A DNA stretch of 64,000 nucleotides, from positions 28,881,010 to 28,945,009 of the forward strand of contig CM073321.1 of the NCBI GenBank assembly GCA_037043015.1. Direction: 5' to 3'. The notes beneath the pieces were generated by a model that ran no database searches, was not told the origin of the DNA, and saw nothing but the letters and a program-made list of their open reading frames with translations. Within the stretch, counting starts at the first letter, position 1. Each line of letters starts with the position of its first letter. A program made the position numbers and the translations under genes. This document shows positions 31,578 to 41,690 of this stretch, one piece after another. Source of the DNA: Bryum argenteum (Eukaryota; Streptophyta; Bryopsida; Bryales; Bryaceae).

Positions 31578-32102
31578 ATGGACACTCAAACTTGCCCTAA
31601 TCACTCAAAGAAGTGCAATCAGCCCTCTTGCAATCACATATGCAAGAAACTAGCTCCAATCACTCACAAGTGCTCAAATCAGCCCTTCTTCAACTCACCA
31701 ATGCACTCTCTTCACCAAATCAGATCTAGATCTAGATCTAGATCTCTTTCCAACTCACCAATGCACAAATGTGCCACATTCACTCACAAGAGCTCTAATC
31801 AGCCCTCTATTGAATGGCAAACTCCTCAATCAACTCAAAGATGCTTCAAAAACACTCAAAACACTCTCACAAGATTGCAATTGCCTCAATTGCAACCCAC
31901 AATGCACAAGTGCACAATCAGCCCCAGGTGGCTCCCAATGTGCAAATCTAAGCACAAACTCAATGAAAGAGCATGCAACCAGCCCTACCAAGGTGTGATC
32001 TCTCCCAAAACACAACCTCACACTCAAATGCACTCAACAACTCCAACTTCAGCCAACAAACTCCAAAGAAAATGCACTTCAAGACTTCTTCTTTGGAAAT
32101 GA
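31578..32102 (+). other. Antisense ORF in the family A leader (174 codons, 20-residue repeats)
   Basis: The strand opposite the leader is open for 174 codons with NSPMHKCATFTHKSSNQP-like repeats created by the 60-bp array. Related frames occur opposite the leaders at 13100-13417, 46070-46552 and 48930-49413. The intact element at 13627 has lost most of it. I consider a protein possible but unproven; low complexity with a multiple-of-three period can keep a frame open by chance. Confidence 0.25.
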
Positions 32103-32218
32103 ACTTACACCAATTGGATTCAAGGTGCACACATGCAAACAAGGCTGGTTTTGTCCCACAAGCTCCACGATCCTCTCCAAATGATCTGAATTTCTCCTTC
32201 AAGCGCACCACCACGTGC

Positions 32219-32232
32219 GTGGGCCCATAACC
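32219..32232 (-). other. Half-tRNA primer site of the nested element
   Basis: GGTTATGGGCCCAC on the minus strand directly after the 5' LTR. Confidence 0.85.
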
Positions 32233-32477
32233 TATTGAGATTGAAGGGAAAAGCATTACTTAGATGGTATTGGATGACTTCAGCCATGCAAGGGCTGAAT
32301 ACAAGTAGGAGGAAGTCTCCTCTACATATCTCCTAACCATGTGGGATAACTCACCACTATGGGCTGCCTTTGACTATTAGCAACACCTAATGGAGTCTAT
32401 GAACTAACTAAATGTGTAGTTCTACTCCTATGCCTCCATGTACACTATCTACTCCAATAGGTACATGTTTCTCAACA
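32233..32477 (-). repeat. 5' LTR of the nested family A element
   Basis: 245 bp, reading identically to its partner at 26882-27126; TSD GAATT follows at 32478. Confidence 0.92.
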
Positions 32478-32482
32478 GAATT

Positions 32483-33684
32483 GCCTTCACCTTCTTCATG
32501 TCCGGCTTGATTCCATCTCCGGTAACCACATGGCCCAAGAACTCCATCTCAAGTTGTGCAAACTCACTCTTTTCCCCATTAGCATAAAGCTTGTTGTCTC
32601 TAAGCTTCATGAGTACTGCCTCAAGGTGCCTTGCATGTTCCTCGGCCGTCTTGGAAAACACCAAGATGTCATCGATGTAGACAATCACAAAGTCATCCAT
32701 TTCCTCTCGAAAGATGGTGTTCATAAGGGTTGTGAATGTTGAGGGTGCATTGCACAACCCAAAGGGCATCACAAGGAACTCATAAGACCCATACCTTGTG
32801 CGGCACGCGGTCTTTTCCACATCCGCATCCGCAATGCGGATTTGGTAGTAACCCGACTTCAAGTCTATGCGACTAAAGTACTTAGCTCCCGCCAATCTAT
32901 CAAAGAGATCATCAATTCGAGGCAAAGGGTAGTTGTTCTTGATGGTCACCTTATTCAAGGCCCTATAATCAATGCACATCCTAAGCTTGCCATCCTTCTT
33001 GTCCACAAAGAGGACCGGTGCACCATATGGTGACTTGCTTGGTCTCACATAACCCCTTTCCAAAGAAGTCGTTTAGTTGCTTCTTTAGCTCCATCAACTC
33101 TTTTTGGTTTAACCGATAAGGTGTCTTAGAAGGTGGCTCACCTCCGTAGCACCTCGATCTTGTGATCCACTTCTCTTCTTGGGGTAGCTCTTTGGGTAAC
33201 TCATTGGTAAGCACATCCTTGTACTTGGCCAACACCTCTTGAATTTGTTTGGGAAGTGGTTGTTGCACCCCTTCCCCTCATGCCCAAGTTGCTCTTCACG
33301 AGCCATCACCACAAATTGATGTTGCAACATTTGGTCTAAAGAGACCAAGTTTAATTTGCCCCCGCTATTGAAGGGCCACGAGTTAACTTCAACACTAACT
33401 CCTTGCCATCACGGCGCACCACTAACCGTCTTTGGCTTGCGCCTCACATCCACCGTGTGCGCCTCAAAGAAGGTATCCCCTAAGATGAGGTCTACCTCAT
33501 CCATCTCACATAATGTGAAATTCTCAACAAACTCCAATGTCCCACACTTCAAGGTCACTTGCAACGCCACTTCCTCCGTCTTGTGCGGTTCGCCTTTGCA
33601 AAACGCACATTGATGGGCTTGCTTGCCTTTTGCGGTGGCAAGCCCAACTCCCTTGCTAGTTTGGGACTCATGAAGGAGTGCGTT
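32483..33684 (-). pseudogene. Chromovirus protease remainder and RT
   Basis: The protease part follows the active-site DTG in a shifted frame and contains the LILGDTFF box. After further frame changes near 33400 and 33060, RT is open from about 33060 to 32483: [48 protein letters not shown] and the catalytic [10 protein letters not shown]. It is cut after MKKVKAIL by the nested copia insertion and resumes at 26876. Confidence 0.9.
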
Positions 33685-34980
33685 GCCCTGTATCAACCAA
33701 ACATGAGACATCTTTGTCCTTCACTTGGGCCTCAAGAAACAAGAGGCCCGGCCTTGGCTTGAGGCTACTTGCCTTGGCCACAAAACCTCCTTCTAGTATG
33801 CGGTCTTCAACACAAGCAAGACTTGCAATGGTACTCACCTTCTTGTCGGGGCACTCCGCAATGAAGTGGCCAATCTTGCCACAACCATGGCACCTCTTGG
33901 CCTTGGTGTCATCACCTTTGTCTCCCCCTTTAGATGGCTTTCCCCCTTGGTGTTCCCTTTTGTTAGAGGCTCCACCATCCACTTGTCCCTTGTGTTTGTT
34001 GCCAAAGCCAAACTTCTTGCGCTCTTTGCCTCGAGCCGCATTCCTATTTGATCCGCTTTGTTGAGAGGGGCCACTTGACTTCCTCTCGGGTCCATCACCT
34101 CAATCCTTTCAACAATCTTGATGATGCCCGCCACATCCTCAGGAAGTTTTGGGAACTTGAACAAGGCATCCACCACCCACTTTTGAAGCCCACCCAAAAA
34201 GATGCACTTCTTAGAGAACTCATCCATCTTGGGTGTGGCATTCATTTGGGCATTGAAGTCACGCACATAGGCCTTGAGAGACCCGGTGTGCCTCATTTGC
34301 ACCAAGTTCATGCCTTCCCTCAACTCCCGATACTCTGGTGTGAAGCGTTCACTCAACAAGTCTTTGAAGCCACCCCAAGTCAAGTTTGCCACCAACTCCG
34401 GCTCTTGCTCCTTTTTGCTTGTCCACCATTGAAGAGCATGATCCTTGAGAAATGTCACCGCAATGGAAACCTTGTCCTCCTCATCCGGCTTTTGGACATC
34501 ATAGTAGTTATCCATCTCAAGAAGGAATTCCTTCACCTTCCTTGCCTTGCCAAGTCCCGAGAAGGTGCTTGGCATGTTTACCTTAGCCAACTTTTTGGTG
34601 GAAGATGAAGGTCGGGACCCTTGCATCATGAGGTGTTCAATCAACCTCTCTTGGCGATCCCTTTCTTCCTTCCCACGCTTGAGCTCTTGATTCACGGAGT
34701 CCATGAACTCAAGCATTCTCATTTGAAAAGCCAATTGAGGATCTTGTCTTTCCACCCCTTGGGAAGACTCTAGGCGTCTCGACCTAGAGCGCTCCTCTTC
34801 ACCCAAGGGCTCCTCTTGAAGAGACAATTCCATTTGCTCATTGCCCTCACTAGTGGCAGCTTGCTCATTGGAGTCATGAGAATGAGCCTCACTTGTAGGA
34901 TCGGGGTCTTTGTTCCCCCTCGTGCGTGGCCGCTTGGAAGCTCCAGGCTCATCACCCTCAATGGTCTTCTTCTTGCCCAT
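33685..34980 (-). pseudogene. Chromovirus gag with zinc knuckle and start of protease
   Basis: The likely ATG is at 34980, about 40 bp after the primer site (MGKKKTIEGDEPG). A charged N-terminus leads to a retrotransposon gag domain at about residues 120-290 (FLKDHALQWW, FKDLLSERFTP, YVRDFNAQM, FLGGLQ). The frame shifts near 34086. The following segment holds the knuckle CHGCGKIGHFIAEC and the protease site CLVDTG, then shifts again near 33685. Confidence 0.88.
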
Positions 34981-35018
34981 TGCTCCCTCACAAATTTGCA
35001 CTTGGGTACTAAAAGCCT

Positions 35019-35030
35019 GCTCTGATACCA
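35019..35030 (-). other. Chromovirus primer binding site (tRNA-iMet 3' end)
   Basis: TGGTATCAGAGC on the minus strand, two bases after the LTR end. It is the standard complement to the 3' end of initiator tRNA-Met. Confidence 0.93.
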
Positions 35031-35032
35031 AG

Positions 35033-36328
35033 TGTCGCAACCCTTGCTAGCTCACCTTAGCTTACACCAACTTTTTCCCAACTCTAGCAAGTGTGTCACG
35101 AGCGCTAACTCGCACATCCCCCACATGCACAAAGTTAGCTCCCATACCAACCACCAAGCTCACCGCTTGGTTATCAATCCCTCCTACTCATGCAACCGGG
35201 ACTCAACCCCTTCGTAGGTAGCCAATGGTTAGGTGCGGACTTCCACTTATGTCCAAGGCCCAACTTGGTGGCACTCCCATACCACGCGGCCTAACCGCAC
35301 TTGGTGGTGTCTCCTCACCACCGCCCATGACCACCATGATGACCCCAAGGCCACCAAGTAATCACAACGCCGGCGGTGAGACACCACCCCACATCGGTAG
35401 CACTCGTGGTCCTCATTTTGCCTATATGAGTCCCCGTGGTGAAGCCCCAACACTAGCTCCCCCACCGGGACTCACCTTGTCCTTATGAGCCACCGTGGTG
35501 AAGCCCCAACACTAGCTCCACCCACCGTGCCTCATTTTGCACTTTGAGTCCCCATGGTGGAGCCCCAACACTAGCTCCACCCATTGGGACTCACCTTGGC
35601 TTGGGAGTCCCCATGGTGAGGCCCCAACACTAGCCACACCACTCGGGACTCCCACCTTGGTCACCACCAAGGCACCATGGGAGTGGGGAGGGAGACCAGC
35701 CCTCCCCATAGTATACTCTGTGGGATTCGGCAGCCCCCTGGTCCTAGGTGAAGGGCTGGACCCTCACACCTCTAAAGTTTGGAAGACCACCCAATCTCCC
35801 AATGCCTTAGCCGCTGGAAGGCCCCGGGAGACTTCCCGAACCTTCCAGGGCTCGTATCTACCCCGTCCCGCATCCAAACGCGACGAGCGACCACTCTATC
35901 GACATCTACTCGTCAAGTAGATGCCGATAGACACCTTACTTGCCTCATTCCGACAAGTATTGAGGGAGTTATGCCCCTCTGAAGATTCGGGAGTCCCGGG
36001 CCAGCTTCCCAGTCCAGCACTGTCCCTGGACAGCACTCGCTTTAGTCCCACAATCTTCCAACTCCCATAACTTTTAGCTCACACCTCCAACTGAGGTGCT
36101 CCTTAGCATCCCGGAATCGTGGCAACATGAGCTTCCATAATCTCATGTCCATTCCGTCGTGGCTCCTAGTCTCCGTGGGTGAGAGGCGTCTCCAACGCCC
36201 GGGGTCCTCTCCCACACTAGGCCCACTTAGGTTCCCTTCACCTTGGCACCCCAAGGCCCGGGCGTCACTCCGGTGTCCCCCTTGGGCCCTTGGTGTTGCG
36301 GGCGCTCCTCAAGGAGAGGTGCGCGACA
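35033..36328 (-). repeat. 5' LTR of the chromovirus (1296 bp)
   Basis: Near-identical to the 3' LTR, with a few 1-2 bp indels (for example near 35096 and 35690). TSD CAGCC follows at 36329-36333. Confidence 0.92.
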
Positions 36329-36333
36329 CAGCC

Positions 36334-36468
36334 CTATTCCTCTTGAACTCCACTCCAAGGCAATAGCTTAGCTCTCCCAAATCGGTCATCTCATACTCCT
36401 CCTTGAGCATAGTCTTCACCTCCAACATCTTGGTCATGCTACTTGCAAGGAGGATCAAATCATCCACA
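36334..36468 (-). pseudogene. Family A RT fragment, right side of the chromovirus target
   Basis: Antisense to YVDDLILLASSMTKML and the following LGVEFKRN segment; continuous with 22665 when the chromovirus is removed. It ends abruptly at a family B LTR. Confidence 0.88.
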
Positions 36469-39032
36469 TGTTGAAGATTAGATTACTCGTAGTTATAAGA
36501 GCATGTAATAGTTATTAGAGTGCATTTATGTGAGGTATAGAGGCTAGGTCTTAGTCCTCTAGAGTGTGTGAAGAGGGCTGGTCCTAAGAGCCTTAGAGAG
36601 TGGAGAGAGGCCTTAGCCTCTCGGTTATCCCATATTGATTGTAGCACCATGTACCTACCTATGGATATATAAGCAAGGGCTTGGAATGAGTATGTATCTC
36701 ATTCAAGCATTCATTGCTCCACTTGTTTGTAAGTTTTGATTGTTTGTATTCCTTCTCTCTCTCTATTGAGCTTCAATAGGTTATGGGCCCACTACTCTTG
36801 TAGTGAGGTTGAGTTGGAATACATTTGGAGGCTTGGGGAGGTCTTGGAGGTGTTGCAAGCACATGTTGGGCTGATTTGCACTACTTGGAGGTCCTTGGAG
36901 CTTTGGTGGTGCACTTGGAGCCATTTGGAGGTGGTTGCAACCATTTGGAGGCGTTTTGTGGGGATTTGGAGTATTTGGAGGCAATTGGAGTGCTTTGAAG
37001 GTGTTTGGAGGTCTCTTGAAGGCATTGGAGGATTGTAAGCATCCTTTTGTCTTACTTTGAGTGTCTCTAACACAAGGAGGTGCTGATTTGCATTTTTTGG
37101 CTACCAAATCCCTTGTTTGGAGTAGTTTTGAGCTTTGGAGTGCTAATTGTGAGTTACTTGAGTGCACTTGAAGTTTTGAGGGCTGATTCTAACACTTGGG
37201 GTGCATGTGTGCACACAAGGGGCTGATTTGTGCATTTGTGGTGCTAAAGTGGTGCTTTGAGACTCCTTAGCTTAGATTTGAGTGTTTTGAAGGTCTAGAA
37301 GCTTTGTTGACATTGATTGAGGGCTGATCTAGTGGAGAGCGTGCACAAGTGCTCATTTGTGTGCAATAGGGGCTGATTTGAGTGCTTTGAGGTGCATACT
37401 AACATTTTGAGTGTTGGAGAGATCTAGATCTAGCATTTGGAGGTCAAATAGCTTGAGTGTGATTTGATTTGAGTGGGAGCAAGTGGATCTTGCTTGTTTG
37501 AGTGTTGGAGAGGCTGATTGTGCATTGTTGTGTGCACAAGTGTGTTTGCACACTCCTAAGGGGCTGATTTGAGTGCTTAGGTGGTACATTTGAGTTGTTG
37601 GTGTTGTAAGGGCAGCGTTTGTATCTAGCGATGGCCTCTTTTGAAGGTGAGAGTGTAAGGGTGCTTGAAAAGTTCAATGGCAACAACTTCCACCTTTGGA
37701 AGTTTAAGATGAACTTGGCGCTCTCGGAATGGACTTGTGGGAGATTGTTGAAGGCACGGAGGAGGCACCACCATCTCATGCAAGTGAGAAGGACAAGAAG
37801 GAGTACCAAAGGCGGGTGCGCAAGGCTATGTCCATGATCGGGCTCAACTTGGTGGATGCGCAACTTGCGCACATCAAGAGTTGTAAGAGTCCAGCGGAAG
37901 CATGGAGCGTACTTTGCAACATCCACGAAACGAAGAGCTTGTCCAACATTCTCTATTTGAGGCGCAAGTTCTTCACAATCAAGATGGAAGAAGGGGCTGA
38001 CCTTTTGGAGCACATCAACAACATCAAGGCGCTTGCGGATCAGCTCGCATGCTTGGATGTGCCAATGAGAGAGGAAGACATTGTGATGACATTGCTTGAT
38101 AGCTTGCCTTCTTCATTTGAGCATTTAATCACGGCATTAGAGACGTTGCAACTTGCTGACCTTAAGATGGAGTTTGTGGTGGCTAGGTTGATGCATGAAG
38201 TGTCCAAGAGGAAGGAGAAGGGTGCTCAAAGTGGTGAGGCAGCTTTGGTGGCGGCTCAAAACAAAGGGAGGATGCAAAATGGCCCAAGGACGTGCTTCAA
38301 TTGTGGCAAACCGGGCCATATTGCAAGGTATTGCTTTCGAAACAACAAGAAGGAGAAGGAGAGTGCGAATGCTGCAAGCAACAACCACAATGAGGCGGAT
38401 TATGCGTTTCTAAGCGCAAGTGTTGTAAGCGATTACCACATTGAGGAGGAGCATGCTTTTGCTTGTAATGACGGAGATGACAACACCATGGCCAAGTGGA
38501 TCATGGATTCGGGAGCCACCAAGCACATGACATCGCATAGGGCAGCGTTTCAAACCTATGAAGTATTATCACCACCACGCAATGTGCATTTGGGAGATGA
38601 TAGCATTGTGCATGCGGTTGGTGTGGGAACCATTGTTGAAGAGGTGATGGTGATGGGAGTCAAGCACAAGATCAACATGAAGGAGGTCCTTCACATCCCC
38701 AAGTTCAAGAGGAACTTGATTTCGGTTGTTAGGCTTGCTTTGAATGGTTTAAAGGTGGAGTTTGATGATGATGCATGCATTGTAAGGGCAAGAGATAGAA
38801 AGGTGGTTGCTAGATTGCCTAGAGAGGGGAATCTGTATGAAATGCCCTTCTCCATGCATGATTTGGCAAATGTGGCACACCAAATGCCACAATCAGCCCC
38901 TTTGGAGCTATGGCATCGACGCCTTGGGCATTTGAATGTGAAGAGTGTCAAGGCGCTTCAAAGCATGGTCAATGGCATGCAAATCAAGGATGGTGCATCA
39001 AATTCAACGATTTGTGAGGGGTGCATTGAAGG
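36469..39032 (+). mobile_element. Family B 5' half: LTR, primer site, leader, gag-protease
   Basis: LTR-B at 36469-36778 (310 bp, TATATAAG in its 3' half) is followed at 36779 by GGTTATGGGCCCAC, about 840 bp of leader rich in TTTGGAGG and GCTGATTTG words, and gag from 37631. It stops in the integrase finger (CEGCIEG) where an inverted LTR-B begins at 39033. No RT or RNase H is present on this strand. Confidence 0.88.
37631..39032 (+). pseudogene. Family B gag, protease and start of integrase
   Basis: The ATG at 37631 begins MASFEGESVRVLEKFNGNNF. A one-base loss near 37728 shifts the frame; after it, gag is open (LAHIKSCKSPAEAW, NILYLRRKFF), with the knuckle CFNCGKPGHIARYC, protease MDSGATKHM and the pre-integrase WHRRLGHLN and CEGC. 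Family B gag differs clearly from family A, while the layout is the same. This copy has the gag that the large family B ORF at 55116 lacks. Confidence 0.88.
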
Positions 39033-39343
39033 TATTGAAGCTCAATTGAGAGAGAGAAGGAATACAAACAATCAAAGCTTACAAACAAGTAGAGCAATGA
39101 ATGCTTGAATGAGATACATACTCATTCCAAGCCCTTGCTTATATATCCATAGGTAGGCACATGGTGCTACAATCAATATGGGATAACCGAGAGGCTAAGG
39201 CCTCTCTCCACTCTCTAAGGCTCTTAGGACCAGCCCTCTTCACACACTCTAGAGGACTAAGACCTAGCCTCTATACCTCACATAAAATATACTTTAATAA
39301 CTATTAGATGCTCTTATAACTACGAGCAATCTAATCTTCAACA
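39033..39343 (-). repeat. Inverted LTR-B
   Basis: 311 bp, reverse orientation, joined on its left to sense integrase sequence of the same family and on its right to the polypurine tract complement. Confidence 0.88.
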
Positions 39344-40494
39344 CTCCCACTTTGCGAGTAGTTACCACCTCGCAATCCCATCGCCTTTGTTAGCTTCTCG
39401 TGCCTCACCTTAGCAAGCGCCTTGGTCAACACATCAGCCACCATCTCCTCCGTTGGACAATACCACAAGCTCACCTCTCCATCCTCCAACTTCTCTCGAA
39501 TGAAGTGGTGTTGCACATCAATGTGCTTCGTACGTGAGTGGTGCTTGGGGTCCTTGGCAAGTGCAATACACCCTTGGTTGTCGCACATGATCCTCGTGGC
39601 TCCCTTTTGCACCAACCCAACATCCTCCAATAGTTGCCGCAGCCAGAGTGCCTCCTTCAAGCAATGGCTTGTTGCCATGTACTCCGCCTCCGTAGTGGAC
39701 ACCGCTATCGTGGGTTGCCTCTTGCAATTCCACGACATTGCACCATCTCCTACAAAGAACACATACCCCGTAGTGGACCGGCGCTCATTCACATCACCCG
39801 CCCAATCCGCATCGCAGTATCCTCTCAACTCAATGTCCTTACCGCCAAGGCACAATTTGTAGTCAATGGTGCCTTTCAAGTACCTCAAGATGCGTTTTAC
39901 CGCCATCCAATGTTGAGGACTAGCCTTTGCCATGAATTGGCTCATCATGCTTACCGGAAATGCAAGGTCAGCCCTTGTGGCCACCATTGCATACATCAAC
40001 GACCCCACCGCTGCCTTGTATGGAATGGCCTTCATCTCCTCTTCAACCTCCTTGAACTCCTCATCCGAAAGCTTCAACAACGACCCCTTCACATCAAGAG
40101 GAGTTCCAATAGGCTTGCACTCCTCCATCTTGAACCCCTTTAGCACCTCTTCAATGTACTTGCTTTGGCTCATAGTGATGGTGCGTGCGCTGCGATTCCT
40201 CTCAAACGCAACACCCAGGCAAAACTCCAAAGGTCCAAGATCACTCATTTCAAACTCTCCTCAAGTTTGGCCTTCAACCACTTCAAAACCGCATCATCAC
40301 TAGCCAAGATAATCAAATCATCTACATAGATGATCACAATCAACAACGACTCTCTTGTTTGCTTCACATACAAGGAGTGATCCGCATGGCTTCTAGAAAA
40401 GCCTTCTTTTGTGAAAAACATGTCAATCCTTTGGTACCACGCCCTTGGTGATTGCTTTAGCCCATACAACGATTTCTTGAGCTTGCATCGATTT
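39331..40494 (-). pseudogene. Family B RT and RNase H, inverted
   Basis: From KLKKSLYGLKQSPRAWYQ through YVDDLIILASDD (one frame break near 40250) to RNase H with CDADWAG, STTEAEY and [12 protein letters not shown], ending in GSVED inside the LTR. The upstream part of RT is missing: at 40494 the sequence switches to leader in the opposite orientation. Confidence 0.9.
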
Positions 40495-41115
40495 CTTGTG
40501 CATTTGTGGTGCATGTGTGCACACAAGGGGCTGATTTGAGCATATGTGGTGCATGTGTGCACACAAAGGGCTGATTTGAGCATTTGTGGTGCAAGAGAGG
40601 TGTCTTGAGGCTCCTACGTCCAGATTTGAGTGATTTGAGGTTCATGAAGCTTATTTGACATTGATTGAGGGCTGATCTAGTCTAGGGAGTGCAGAGGTGC
40701 TCATTTGGAAGCTTGTGGGCTAATTTGAGTGCTTAGAGGTGCAAATTCACCTTGTGTGTGTAGTAGACATCTAGATCTACTCTTTGGAGGTCAAATAGCT
40801 TGAGTTTGATCCAATTTGAGTGGGAGCAAGTGGATCTTGCTTGTTTGAGTGATTTGTTGATCTAGAAGCTTCTTTGACATAGATTGAGGGCTGATCTAGT
40901 GTAGGGAGTGCAAAAGTGCTCATTTGGAGGAATTGAGGGCTGATTTGAGTGCTTTGAGGTGCATATACACCTTGTGGGTGTGGGGGAAGCCTAGATCTAG
41001 CATTTGGAGGTCAAAGAGCTTGAGTGTGATCTGATTTGAGTGGGAGCAAGTGGATCTTACCTTTTTGAGTGTTGGAGTGGCTTATTGTGCATTGTTGTGT
41101 GCACAAGTGTGTTTG
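40495..41115 (+). other. Family B/C leader fragment, partly duplicated
   Basis: Noncoding leader words (GCATGTGTGCACACAAGGGG twice at about 40508 and 40550, GCTGATTTGAG, TAGATCTA). It matches 37190-37550 with rearrangement and ends at an LTR-C at 41116. Confidence 0.7.
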
Positions 41116-41252
41116 TGTTGAAGATCAGATTGCTCGTAGTTTATAAGAGCAATTAGTACTTGTTAGAGTATATATATATGGAAGCTTATACTTAGTATTC
41201 TAGAGTGTGGAAAGGGGCTGGTCGTAAGAGCAATAGTGAGGGGAGAGAAGAC
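41116..41252 (+). repeat. LTR-C, left part, interrupted by family B
   Basis: 137 bp up to GAGAGAAGAC. The continuation CAGCCCACTTTG is at 58751. AAGAC at 41248-41252 and 58746-58750 is the target duplication. Confidence 0.85.
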
Positions 41253-41690
41253 TGTTGAAGATTAGATTGCTCGTAGTTATAAGAGCATCTAATAGTTATT
41301 AGAGTGTATTTATGTGAGGTATAGAGGCTAGGTCTTAGTCCTCTAGAGTGTGTGAAGAGGGCTGGTCCTAAGAGCCTTAGAGAGTGGAGAGAGGCCTTAG
41401 CCTCTCGGTTATCCCATATTGATTGTAGCACCATGTGCCTACCTATGGATATATAAGCAAGGGCTTGGAATGAGTATGCATCTCATTCAAGCATTCATTG
41501 CTCTACTTCTTTGTAAGCTTTGATTGTTTGTATTCCTTCTCTCTCTCTATTGAGCTTCAATAGGTTATGGGCCCACTACTCTTGTAGTGAGGTTGAGTTG
41601 GAATACATTTGGAGGCTTGGGGAGGTCTTGGAGGTGTTGCAAGCACATGTTGGGCTGATTTGCACTACTAGGAGGTCCTTAGTACGGTTG

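Larger units (their letters stand above)
26882..32477 (-). mobile_element. Family A copia element nested in the chromovirus, TSD GAATT
   Basis: 5596 bp. The LTRs at 26882-27126 and 32233-32477 (245 bp) read identically. GAATT occurs at 26877-26881 and 32478-32482. The primer site (complement GTGGGCCCATAACC) is at 32219-32232. The layout is leader, gag-protease, integrase, RT, RNase H, as in the intact copy, but the frame is broken several times. Confidence 0.93.
22671..36328 (-). mobile_element. Ty3/gypsy chromovirus with TSD CAGCC and a nested copia insertion
   Basis: LTRs at 22671-23963 (3') and 35033-36328 (5') start TGTCGCGCACC and end GGGTTGCGACA on the minus strand. They differ by only a handful of indels and substitutions by eye. 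CAGCC is repeated at 22666-22670 and 36329-36333, in a family A RT gene. The primer site is the 3' end of initiator tRNA-Met. Coding order is gag, protease, RT, RNase H, integrase, chromodomain. A 5.6-kb copia element interrupts it after RT. Confidence 0.93.
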
